A DNA stretch of 64,000 bases from Jaltomata sinuosa (Eukaryota; Streptophyta; Magnoliopsida; Solanales; Solanaceae): contig QJPP01001853.1 in NCBI GenBank assembly GCA_003996215.1, positions 26,578 through 90,577 of the forward strand. Reading direction: 5' to 3'. This document shows positions 20,059 to 30,233 of the stretch, piece by piece. The notes under the pieces are model-generated. The model was not told where the DNA came from and ran no database searches. It was given only the letters and a program-made list of their open reading frames with translations. The translations under genes and the position numbers were made by a program. How positions within the stretch are numbered: the stretch's first letter is position 1; each line of letters opens with the position of its first letter.

Positions 20059-20529
20059 TGTTAAGAATTCATCACAAACTTAATTAATATTCAAGATATT
20101 TCAAAGAAGAATCTAGAATATTCTAGAATTGTATAGAATTAAAGAAAGATCTCTAGAGTAAGTGTTCTAGAGAGAAAAGGTCTAGAAATATTCTAGAGAA
20201 GAGTAGTTATAGAATTTAGTAGTTGGCGGAATAATCTAGAATAGAGTGGTAAATATCCTTAGCTAGATTCTTTCATCACCACCTATAAATAGAGGTGGCC
20301 ATTTGAATTATAATGTATGCTCAAAGCAAGTAAGCAAGTAAAAAATAAGAGTGAGTGTTCAAGTAAAGAGTGTTGCTGAAGCAAGCAACAAGTGAGGAAT
20401 AAGAGAGAGCAACAAAGAGAGTTGCTAGAGTGTGAGTGCAAAAATTGTAAGACCGAAGGGGGTCTTTACTTTGCAATAATAAAATTTAAGTTGCAAGAAA
20501 TCGATTGTGCCCATCAAAAATATCCAACA
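20059..20529 (+). mobile_element. Copia 3' LTR
   Basis: It starts TGTTAAGAATTC and ends CCAACA, pairing with the copy at 9386. It keeps TATAAATA at 20284-20291 and several TCTAGA-centred palindromes. Flanking five bases (CCAAT before the 5' LTR, CCAGC after this one) agree only partly, so a target duplication is not proven. The 115-codon frame starting at 20392 runs through the LTR and is not a gene. Confidence 0.85.
20116..20128 (+). promoter_or_regulatory. Heat-shock-element-like motif in copia LTR
   Basis: GAATATTCTAGAA matches the heat-shock factor consensus of alternating GAA and TTC units spaced by two bases (GAAnnTTCnnGAA). Related partial sites (TTCTAGA) lie nearby. In the 5' LTR the equivalent site at about 9443-9455 has decayed. 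Function is inferred from the motif only. Confidence 0.4.
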
Positions 20530-21590
20530 CCAGCTTCTATTAAGTTTTGTCTAATGATGCTAGTTGGATACTTTTTTTTTTTTGGATATATATTTATACA
20601 ATTTATGTGTATGTATATACATCTATATATCTTTGCCACCAACTACTTGTTATATAAGGTGGGGTGCTTAAGACTAAAAATTAAAGTAGCTGTAATGGCC
20701 CCATTGAGGTTGATTATTGGAGTATATGCTACTATTTGAGTAGAAATACGATTGTATTTTTGGATGTCACTTTGTTTCAATCTCTTTTGTTTAAATATAA
20801 ATTCTATTGGCTGATTCTATTAGTACTTGAAATTGAGAAATGACGTTGAGACAATATTCTCTTTTCATGATTATATAAAATAATAATAAAATCAATCGAA
20901 ATTAAAAATCACCATTTCTTAAATTTGATGGATAACCTCCTCGCTCAACTCCTCGTTCAATAATTGTCATCACTCATCAACCATATCAGCAGAATTCGAG
21001 AATAAATGATCATATACTGTTTCTCAATTAACCTACTTCGGCAAGATTCTTTTATCAATTTCCTGCCTTTGGTTAATTCCTTGTTCTCAAGGGTAGATGT
21101 CGTACACGCGCGAACCCAGCCTGGGAGAAATGCGTGGTTTCTAGCACTTCATGGGACAAAAGCGTTTGGAGTCCTCCTCCATCTAATCGATCTAAGCCTA
21201 CCTCGTTCACCCAGGCCTACCGACATAATAAGAGAATGAGGAAGCTAAGCTACTTGCTTATGCAGATGAGTGTCTCTCGGCTAGCGCATGCCAGAGGAAG
21301 AGCCGTTTTTGCTAAAATTCAAACAATTTCTTGAAAACTCCCTTCAAATATGAAACTTTGAGTATTGAAAAATGCTCTTGTTCTTATGAATAAGACGACT
21401 CGTTAATGGATCGCGCACCTCATTCGTTCTGCTTCACTAACTTATTTCCATCATATATAAGAAATTTAATAAACTCTCTTTCTATTTATGTTTGTTACCA
21501 AGCATGATCTACTTATTCTAGCTTTTTGGACATAAGCACCTGATCAAGGATATTGGAAAATTTGTAGGATCTCTTCTTTCATCCCTATTC
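20530..21590. other. Intergenic DNA with a short higher-GC island
   Basis: AT-rich DNA outside the copia target site. About 21090-21330 is clearly richer in GC than its surroundings and non-repetitive. It has overlapping short frames on the plus strand with no similarity I recognise. A captured organelle or gene fragment is possible. Confidence 0.35.
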
Positions 21591-21599
21591 GTTCTTTTT

Positions 21600-21812
21600 T
21601 TTAAGTTAGTTTTAAAAAAAAAAAATCCCTTTTTAGCAACTCTTTAATTTCAGTTTTTCACATTACACGTTCAAGGCCACAAGATTAAAGGGCATTTTGG
21701 TACATTTGATATATCTTTAACTTAAGATCACAAGATTCAAAAGTTTCTCTATTTTCTTAAACTCCGTGCCAAGTCAAAACAGGTCAATCAAATTTAAAAC
21801 GGAGAGAGTATT
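21600..21812. mobile_element. Stowaway-like MITE, one end preserved
   Basis: The right end, AAAACGGAGAGAGTA, resembles the GGGACGGAGGGAGTA terminus of a very common plant MITE. The body carries the matching phrases CACAAGATTCAAAAGT, TTCTTAAACTCCGTGCC and AGTCAAAACAGGTCA. The left terminus is not clear, so the copy is diverged or truncated. Confidence 0.65.
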
Positions 21813-22451
21813 TATTATAGTACTAGTATTAATTAGGCACATTATTTTTATTTGCTCGTCCCTTCTTTTCCTTGAGTTAGGCATATGATTAACTAGTGAA
21901 TTTGTCCGCGCTTCGCACAATTTTAAGAGATGGTAAAAATCGATAATTTTATTTAATAAAATATAGATAAAAAACGTATTTACAATCTCACCATTCAATA
22001 ATCTTCATCTTATTCTTCAAGTCATATTAAATCATGAATACAATAAGCACTGAAAACATAACAATTTAAAAGAGTATTGTGATCATTTCTACAAAGTCAT
22101 ACAATGGATCTATTTATAGGACTACAATATAAAATATCAAATAATGTCATGAATACGATTATTAATTATTTTATAGGTTAAGATAATAAAAAGTTGTGAG
22201 AATAATAAAAGCAAAGATCATTAAGTTTTATATTAAAGAATATGAATAAATGGTTAGTTGAAATATTTATTATTTTACAATAAAAAATAAAGAAATAGGA
22301 GAAATTGTCAAAAAATAAGAAAATAAATAAATGAAATTCTTAGCCAAAGAATATAATAAAGATGGGAAACTTAAGAAACTCAAGACATTATTGTGTAGAT
22401 TTTAGTGTTATTTAAAGCTTATAATGAAAGATTTGTAATTGAAAATTCATG

Positions 22452-22498
<47 letters not shown>

Positions 22499-23108
22499 TT
22501 TTAAGGAGGTAAAAGGTCAAAGAATAAAGAAAAAAAAATTATGTCCAACAAAGTCATAAGTTATTATTTTGAACCAAAAGAAATTATAAACTTACAAAAA
22601 TTAAAAATCCATATAAAACACAAAATAAAAATAGAACATATGACAAAATAAATAATGAAATATCATTCTTACGACCTTAATCATTAAAAAATAGAAGAAG
22701 AAAGCTCTTATCAATATCCACTCTCACAAGTCGATAATCATTCAATAGCGTTTATCTTATTCTGTGAGTCAAACTAAAGCATAAATACAATAAGCATTGA
22801 AAATATAATAATTTAAAAGGCTAATGTGATAATTCCTATAAAATTTTACAATGTTTATTTATAGGAATACAATATGAAATACCAAATAATATCATGAATA
22901 TGACTATTAATTAATATTTTTTAGGTTATGATAAGAAAAAATTATGGGAGTACTGAAAATAAATATCATTAAATTTTATATCAAAATAATTTAAAGAAAT
23001 GATTTTTTTATTTTTTAACATTACATATTTAATATTATTAAGAAGGCTAAAGGAGTTATTATTTTAATTTTTTTAATATAGCACATAAATAGAGAATATA
23101 TTGTAGAT
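21813..23108. repeat. AT-rich DNA with a diverged direct repeat and an (AT)n tract
   Basis: About 21985-22205 and 22725-22950 align in the same direction (ACAATAAGCA.TGAAAA, AATTTAAAAG, TATTTATAGGA, TCATGAATA..ATTATTAAT). They lie about 740 bp apart. An (AT)n microsatellite occupies 22455-22492. A CGCGCTTCGC motif at 21908-21917 is a small imperfect palindrome seen in many plant repeats. No gene is supported. Confidence 0.55.
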
Positions 23109-23144
23109 CTGAAGTATTCAGCGTAGATATGATTTCAGTTTGTT

Positions 23145-24185
23145 ATGGATCTTGGTGAAGTTAGTACTAAAAGTACTAGACTAGAAGAGGTTGATATACC
23201 TCTTGATCTTGATAAATTAAATAAATGGACTATTCCAAAAATTGATAAAAGAACCATATATGATTATGGTTGGTTTGATAAATTTTCGACAAAACAATTG
23301 ATAAAAACTACGGAGCAATCTCTTGCTTTAAATTCTGATGAACAAATTATCTGTTTATTAAATAAACATGATATTGAATCTTATAGATCTAAATTCAATT
23401 TTATGCATATCGATATGGTTCAAATTGCATTTAAACCTTTGACCCTTAAAGGGTTACCTGAAACTTTTCTAGCTGCGTTAAGAGACGCTAGAAATCTTAA
23501 TTTCAGACAATCGCTGATGAGTTCTATTGAATCTACTGTGGCCTACGGTCCGGTTTATTTCAATACACAGCCTAATCTTCAATTATCTTTATCTGATGTT
23601 ATTATTCTTGATGCTTTAACTTTGAATGTTAAGACGCATGGTTATAACTATGCTCCTGGATCTGAACTTATTTGTTTATCTTATAGAGTTTACTTTAAAT
23701 TATTATCTACTCTAAATCCGAGATGTAAATTATATGATACATCTAATCAGACTATTCTAATGGAAACCAACTTTACAAAGTCTAAGGTCACCACGAGGAG
23801 ACCTATCAAGTGGGAAGAAATAAATTTCCCAGCTACTTGGACTTTGGATTCGGTTATATCCTCAAATCAGATTACTAATGAAATAACGAATAATGAGTAT
23901 TCTCATATTACTCAGAATCCGGATGGTAGGATATGTATTCAGTTTGCTGATAAAGCCCCTATGTATAAATCTCCTGTTTATAACAGACATTCTTTTTCTG
24001 GTTATAGATCTCTACCTGAGATTTAGCATATTTCCCCTATTACCCCTGATGTTCCTATATATGGTCCAGCTCGTAACAGGGCTCTTTCTTTGCATACTAT
24101 TAGTGATACTATGAGTGAAAAAATTGTTGAAAGGGTTAGAATTGACCCAAAGACTAATATTGTGCAGGCAACTGATAGACTGTCA
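23145..24185 (+). pseudogene. EPRV2 polyprotein, movement-protein domain
   Basis: A petuvirus/florendovirus-like polyprotein begins at 23145 and is open for 293 codons to a TAG at 24024-24026. The same frame then continues past it. The domain core reads QIAFKPLTLKGL, then LRDARNLNF, GPVYFNTQPNLQLSL, LTLNVKTHGYNY and IKWEEINFPATWTL, which is the 30K-type movement domain at the N-terminus of these viral polyproteins. No promoter, primer site or LTR is seen upstream. The sequence is unlike EPRV1 and represents a different caulimovirid lineage. This part lies outside the inverted repeat. Confidence 0.8.
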
Positions 24186-25574
24186 GATATTGATCCTACT
24201 GCTTCTGAAATGGATTTTGACCCAAATGAAGGGGCCGATAGAAATAAACTTTGATTTATGTTTTTACAACAAATTGATTTTAGTCCAGGATCCCTGGCAA
24301 GACAAAATATTCAAAGTGAATTTCAAAATGATAAATGGAACAAGTTTAGAACTTGGTTTTTTGAAGCTTATAGCCAAAATGATTTAAATAATATTTCACA
24401 AGAATTTTATGAAACTTGTGCTTTGCATAATCAAATTATGTATTTTGTTCCTTGGTTTATAACCACCTATTTACCGTTATATGTAAAGGTTCTTGAGCGA
24501 ACTTTTCAAGAAGGAAATGGTTCGATAATTAAGTCAATCTATCCTCCTCAAAACCCTTTTATTTTACCTAATAATACAGGTTTGATGTTTTCTGCTTTTC
24601 AAAAGTTCATAGAAGACGATGTCGCTAAGATTAGTATAAATGAGATAAATAACCTGATTGCTCAAAATAATTATTTAAGTCTTTATGTTAAAGTTTTAGG
24701 TGAACATGTTAGTTCCCTTGACAAAAAGCTTGATGAGTTAATTGTTTTGATAAAACATTTGAATACAGAGAGGCTTAAGGCAGTTAACGAAGCTTCTACT
24801 TCTGGGAAACTTCCTACTGTTTTAACTATGCCTACTCATATTCAACGACCTATAGACACTTCTGATTTTAAGATTAAATCTAAAAACAATCTTTCTTTAT
24901 AAGATTTAGAACAACTTCTTGACAAAAAGCTTTCTGGCTTAAGTGTTAAACCTATGAATTCGAATGATTTAGAAAATCAGTTTATAGATCAAAATGATGA
25001 GTTTTCTGTAACAGAAGTCAATAAACTTCATCGTTTTAAAAGAAACCATCCTATTTCTCGTTACGGTTCTAAGCCAGATATGAAAATCTTTTATTATCAT
25101 CGCCCGACTCCTCAAGATGTTCTTAGTGAAGAAAGAGAGTGGGGATTCACCAATACGTCATACATTGGTGATATGGTTTATGAGTGGAACCTCGATGGCT
25201 TGACTGATAGACAAGTCTCTATTGTGGTTCGTCGGATGATGATGTATTCTTCTGTTTGTAGACATACGAATAGAAATTCTGATCATGCTATTTGTAAGAT
25301 GATAATCGCAGGATTCACTGGCCAATTAAGAGGTTGGTGGGATAATTTTTTGTCCGAAGAAGTTAAAAATGCTATAACTAATGCCACAAAGAGTGATAAA
25401 GTGGTAGAGACTGGCATTAATGATGAAGGAAAACCAGTCGAAAGGGTAATAGAAACTACCCGAGAAGATGCTGTTTATACACTCATTCTTACTATTCTGG
25501 AACATTTCAATGGAAGATTTACCTCCCAGAATGAAACTCTTAGGACACTCTTAAATGGTCTACGATGCAGACAT
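24186..25574 (+). pseudogene. EPRV2 coat-protein domain, left arm of inverted repeat
   Basis: It continues the movement frame (same phase) through in-frame stops at 24252-24254 and 24900-24902. It encodes a helical region (NQIMYFVPWFITTYLPLYVK), a coiled-coil-like stretch (SSLDKKLDELIVLIKHL) and the conserved capsid core: FYYHRPTPQDVL, YEWNLDGLTDRQ, ICKMIIAGFTGQLRGWWDN, TILEHFNGRFTSQNET and LLNGLRCRH. This core is shared by petuvirus- and florendovirus-type polyproteins. Protease, RT and RNase H domains, which should follow, are absent because the sequence turns back on itself at the inverted repeat. Confidence 0.8.
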
Positions 25575-25828
25575 TTGGGAGAATTCAGATGGTATAAAGA
25601 CACCTTCCTGGGAGAATTCTGAATTTGGGAGAATTCAGATGTTTGACCACCTTCCTAATATGAGGTTGAAAATCTTTAAAATGAGATTAAATCTCTCAAA
25701 CAGAATCAAATGATTCATGATCATAGGATTTCTCAGCTTGAGAATGATGAGAATGATGATTCTATACCTAGCCTTCCAACTGATAGAGGAAAAGGTAAGA
25801 TTGATGATATCATTGATTCTTCTAAGCA
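25575..25828 (+). other. EPRV2 inverted-repeat spacer (254 bp)
   Basis: It starts with a short scrambled duplication of GGGAGAATTCAGATG (three GAATTC sites within 60 bp). It then carries viral sequence lying beyond the capsid core (a reading with SLKQNQMIHDHRISQLEN and an acidic stretch). Viral DNA therefore continues past the left arm before the orientation reverses, which rules out a simple fold-back at the arm end. Confidence 0.65.
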
Positions 25829-27217
25829 ATGTCTGCATCGTAGACCATTTAAGAGTGTCCTAAGAGTTTCATTCTGGGAGGTAAATCTTCCATTGAAATG
25901 TTCCAGAATAGTAAGAATGAGTGTATAAACAGCATCTTCTCGGGTAGTTTCTATTACCCTTTCGACTGGTTTTCCTTCATCATTAATGCCAGTCTCTACC
26001 ACTTTATCACTCTTTGTGGCATTAGTTATAGCATTTTAAACTTTTTCGGACAAAAAATTATCCCACCAACCTCTTAATTGGCCAGTGAATCCTCCGATTA
26101 TCATCTTACAAATAGCATGATCAGAATTTCTATTCGTATGTCTACAAACAGAAGAATACATCATCATCCGATGAACCACAATAGAGACTTGTCTATCAGT
26201 CAAGCCATCGAGGTTCCACTCATAAACCATATCACCACTGTATGACGTATTGGTGAATCCCCACTCTCTTTCTTCAATAAGAACATCTTGAGGAGTCGGG
26301 CGATGATAATAAAAGGTTTTCATATCTGGCTTAGAACCGTAACGAGAAATAGGATGGTTTCTTTTAAAACGATGAAGTTTATTGACTTCTGTTATATAAA
26401 ACTCATCATTTTGATCTATAAACTGATTTTCTAAATCATTCGAATTCATAGGTTTAGCACCTAAGCCAGAAAGCTTTTTGTCAAGAAGTTGTTCTAAATC
26501 TTGTAAAGAAAGATTGTTTTTAGATTTAATCTTAAAATCAGAAGTGTCTATAGGTCGTTGAATATGAGTAGGCATAGTTAAAACAGTAGGAAGTTTCCCA
26601 GAAGTAGAAGCTTCGTTAACTGCCTTAAGCCTCTCTGTATTCAAATGTTTTATCAAAACAATTAACTCATCAAGCTTTTTGTCAAGGGAACTAACATGTT
26701 CACCTAAAACTTTAACATAAAGACTTAAATAATTATTTTGAGCAATCAGGTTATTTATCTCATTTATGCTAATCTTAGCGACATCGTCTTCTATGAACTT
26801 TTGAAAAGCAGAAAACATCAAACCTGTATTATTAGGTAAAATAAAAGAGTTTTGAGGAGGATAGATTGACTTAATTATCGAACCATTTCCTTCTTGAAAA
26901 GTTCGCTCAAGAACCTTTACATATAACGGTAAATAGGTGGTTATAAACCAAGGAACAAAATACATAATTTGATTATGCAAAGCACAAGTTTCATAAAATT
27001 CTTGTGAAATATTATTTAAATCATTTTGGCTATAAGCTTCAAAAAACCAAGTTCTAAACTTGTTCCATTTATCATTTTGAAATTCACTTTGAATATGTTG
27101 TCTTGCCAGGGATCCTGGACTAAAATCAATTTGTTGTAAAAACATAAATCAAAGTTTATTTCTATCGACCCCTTCATTTGGGTCAAAATCCATTTCAGAA
27201 GCAGTAGGATCAATATC
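25829..27217 (-). pseudogene. EPRV2 coat-protein domain, right arm of inverted repeat
   Basis: The reverse-oriented copy of 24186-25574 has the same length, 1389 bp. The minus-strand frame 27145-26036 is open for 369 codons through the capsid core, then stops at about 26036; the reading resumes at 26002. It shares the TGA near the start of the left-arm frame but lacks the left arm's stop at 24900 and has its own stop, so the arms have mutated independently since the duplication. Comparing the translations I see about ten amino-acid differences over about 360 positions. Confidence 0.85.
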
Positions 27218-27809
27218 AGTAATCAATCAATATTTTCTAGAGCAATATAATTAAAAGTTTTAATATTATATTTTCAAAAATTAAAATTAAACCTTCTACT
27301 ATGTAGAAATAATGAAACTAATAAATCAATCAATTTCAACATAATAAGATAGTTTTCCATTTAACATTCCTATTCTATTAATATTTTAGTACATCTATAA
27401 TAACTGCATCCTAAAACATAAAGATTGTTTTGTTTACATAGAATAATAATGAAAAAAAGAATAATGTAAAGACAAAAAAAATCAAAAGGAGAGAACAAAT
27501 AATAAATATGAAGTAAAATTAAGTTGGTCTAAATACCTAAAATATTTAAATTGTGAAAAACATGATGTCTTGCATGCAATATAATCCAACAAAAGATATT
27601 TATTAATTTTGATGATCGGTGAAAATACTCATATGACAAGATGCTTCTACAAGAACCTTTTTCATGTCTGCATCTCTATACACGTCTCGACAATCAAAGT
27701 ACCTATATATCACACTATTATAATTGACAAAAATAATTATACCTTCTCATCGAAAATTAAAGACCACATAACCCATGAAAAATGCATTTGAATTAATATT
27801 CATATTTAT
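27218..27809. other. AT-rich intergenic DNA, nothing recognised
   Basis: Starts at the outer junction of the viral inverted repeat. No supportable gene or repeat terminus. Confidence 0.5.
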
Positions 27810-28546
27810 GAATCTCTTTACGAATTCTCAAAAATAGAACAACTAATTAATATCATTAAATGTAAATTTTAATTTGCTGGAATAATTATTTGACAATATG
27901 GCAGATGCCTCAAATTTTTTATTGTGATATACAATATACTTATCAAATTTTCATAATGATTTAAATGAAAGTAAAAAAATAGAATACATCTCTATAATAG
28001 TATAAACTTAAAAATAGTAAGGAAATTAAAATTACCTTATTCTCTCCGAATTTGATTATTGTTAAAGAATTGCTTTACGCATTCTAAAAAATAGAACAAC
28101 TAATTAATATTATAAAATATAAATTTTAATTTGTTGAAATAATTATTTGGCAATATGGTAGTTGCCTCAAAATTTTTATTGTGATATATAATAAAATTAT
28201 TAAATTTTTGTTATGATTTAAATGTAACAGAAAAATAAAATGCATCTTCATAATAGTATAAAATTTAAAATGGTAAGAAAGTTAAAATTACCTTATTCTC
28301 TCCGGATTTGATTATCGTTTAAGAATCCCTTTACGGACTCAAAAATAGAATAACTAATTAATATCATAAAATGTAAAATTTTAATTTATTGGAATAATTA
28401 TTTCACAATATGGTAGATGCCTCAAAAAATTTATTGTGATATACAATATAGTTATCAAATTTTTGTTATGATTTAAATGTAAGTAAAAAAATAGAATACA
28501 TCTCCATAATAGTATAAACTTAAAGATAGTAAGAAAGTTAAAATTA
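27810..28546. repeat. 256-bp tandem repeat, about 2.9 copies
   Basis: CCTTATTCTCTCCG begins units at 28035, 28291 and 28547, exactly 256 bp apart. The first unit (27810-28034) is partial. Shared blocks include AATAGAACAACTAATTAATAT, GAATAATTATTT, CAATATGG, GCCTCAAA, TTTATTGTGATATA and AAAATTACC. No frame runs through it. Confidence 0.75.
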
Positions 28547-28896
28547 CCTTATTCTCTCCGGATTTGATTATCGTCATGTTTTCTAATAGCAATGTTGAAG
28601 AGCTGAAAAAGAAATTTTGAAAAGACGAATATGAAGTATAATAATATAATTGTAAAAATCATGGATCTAAATTTGATTATCGTCATGTTTTCTAATAGCG
28701 TTATTGAAGAATTGAAAAAGAAAATTTGAAAAGATGATTGTGACGTATAATAATAGAATTGAAAAATCATAAAATTATAAAAATCATGGCTCCGAATTTG
28801 ATTATGGTCATGTTTTCTAATAGCAATGTTGAAGAGCTGAAAAAGAAAATTTGAAATGATGAATGTGAAGTATAATAATAGAATTATAAAATCATG
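28547..28896. repeat. Roughly 115-bp tandem repeat, three copies
   Basis: Units start at about 28560, 28668 and 28794. Each runs TTTGATTAT.GTCATG, TTTTCTAATAGC, TTGAAGA, CTGAAAAAGAAA and GTATAATAATA. The array starts inside what would be the fourth 256-bp unit, so the short unit grew out of the start of the long one. Confidence 0.7.
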
Positions 28897-29090
28897 GTTG
28901 CACTTGAATTGAAGCTCATCTTGTTACCGTATTTGAACAAATACAACAATGGCTTTTAGTACTAATAAAGAACATTAATTAATGAAAAATATGAATGGAT
29001 GATCAACCCATACACAAAATAGAATGAAGAGAGGGATTTAAGAAAATTGAAGAGAGGGATATAAGGAAACAAAATAAATGGCAATAATGA

Positions 29091-29783
29091 GTATCACGAT
29101 CCAATTACCGGGCCGTGCGGGCACCTACTCTAATCACCTAGATAGGAGAACCCTTACCACCCCATTTAAAATGGGCCTGCGGAAATAATTAAGAAATCTG
29201 CAAATTTTCCTTTTATATTTATAAACTGTTATAAAAACTTTGAGTACAATGAAATCTTTTACAAATTCAATTAAAACCTTCTCTAGGAACTAGTCTAAAC
29301 AGGTACAAGAGCTTCTAAGAGAAGTACAGTAATAAACAAGATACAACTCCCACCATAGGAAGAGAGGAGTAGAAGCTGTTGGAGATTTCTATCCGCATCA
29401 CCTGAGAAACAACAACTGATCCTGCAATCAGATTATACCCAAAAAGGTATAGAAAGAGTAGTATTAGTATAAAAAATACGTACTAGTAGGCATCATTGAT
29501 GGACCCGAATCCACTACATACCATCATAAAAGAATCAAGAGAAATATGCAATATAAGTTACAAAAATTCAGGTCCTTTATCAACAACCCTTACTACCCAG
29601 GTAAATCATCCAAGGACTGTATACATTCTTTCCCAAGCCTCCCTACCTCATTCTGTTGCCAACTCCATCATTAGCAGGCATTTCACCTTTGTATCCTAGT
29701 CATAACCTGCCCCTACAAAGAATCTGTAAGTCTACCCATCTTGCTAAACACTAGAAATACTTTACCAGTTTCAATACCGTAAT
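29091..29783 (-). mobile_element. LTR fragment, reverse orientation
   Basis: TATCACGATCCAATTACCGG followed by GTGCGGGCACC is a diverged version of the reverse complement of the LTR end of solanaceous gypsy elements (...GGTCGTGACA). It lacks a partner and internal sequence, and gives way to the LTR starting at 29784. Confidence 0.45.
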
Positions 29784-30233
29784 TGTAAAGACCCTCCAGG
29801 CTATTTTCCCATTTTTCATATTTTTTTCGCATTTCGAGCATTTTTGCAGTGGCTACAAGTTATTTATGACTTGTTGGGACTGACAGCTCGGTACCCGGAT
29901 AGTTCGTTAGGTCGTTATGGCCATTTTCCTGTTTTAGAACTTGAACTTAGAAAATCCTTGACTTCGGCCAACTCTCTTGGTAAACGCACTCAAAATTAAA
30001 TTTCGACAGTTTCTTTGGCTCCAAAATAGTGATTTTGGTCTAGCGGCCCCCTTGGTCTGGGTATGAGTGCTTCCAATTTGGTTTTGTGTTGTTTTTTGTG
30101 TTTTCAAACCAGTTTGGCTGGTAGGGTTGACTTTGGTCAACATTCAGAGAAAACGACTTCGGATAGAAATTTTGTCAGCGCTGTTAGGTCTGGAATACCG
30201 ACTTTGGACTAGAGGGACCTTTGGTTCGGGTCC
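29784..30233 (+). mobile_element. Gypsy 5' LTR, first segment
   Basis: TGTAAAGACCCTCCAGG and the following 450 bp match the 3' LTR start at 46511 in order (TTATTTATGACTTGT, CGTTATGGCCATTT, AAAATCCTTGACTTC, GTTGACTTTGGTCAAC, AGAGGGACCTTTGGTTCG). At GGTTCGGGTCC the match is broken by the satellite array and resumes at about 41173. Confidence 0.75.

Larger units (their letters stand above)
24186..27217. repeat. 1389-bp inverted repeat with 254-bp spacer
   Basis: The outer ends match at GATATTGATCC (24186 onward against 27217 backward), and the inner ends match at GGTCTACGATGCAGACAT (to 25574 against 25829 onward). Alignment is collinear along the whole length with few substitutions and no obvious indel. 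Transcription through it would give a long hairpin of viral coat sequence. Confidence 0.85.

Noticed and set aside
9381..20534. Target-site duplication of the copia element
   Set aside because: CCAAT and CCAGC agree at only three of five bases, and the LTR start has mutated, so it is not claimed.
24258..25622. Two separate genes in the left arm of the viral inverted repeat
   Set aside because: Both frames are in the same phase as the upstream movement domain and are split only by in-frame stops, so they are one broken polyprotein.
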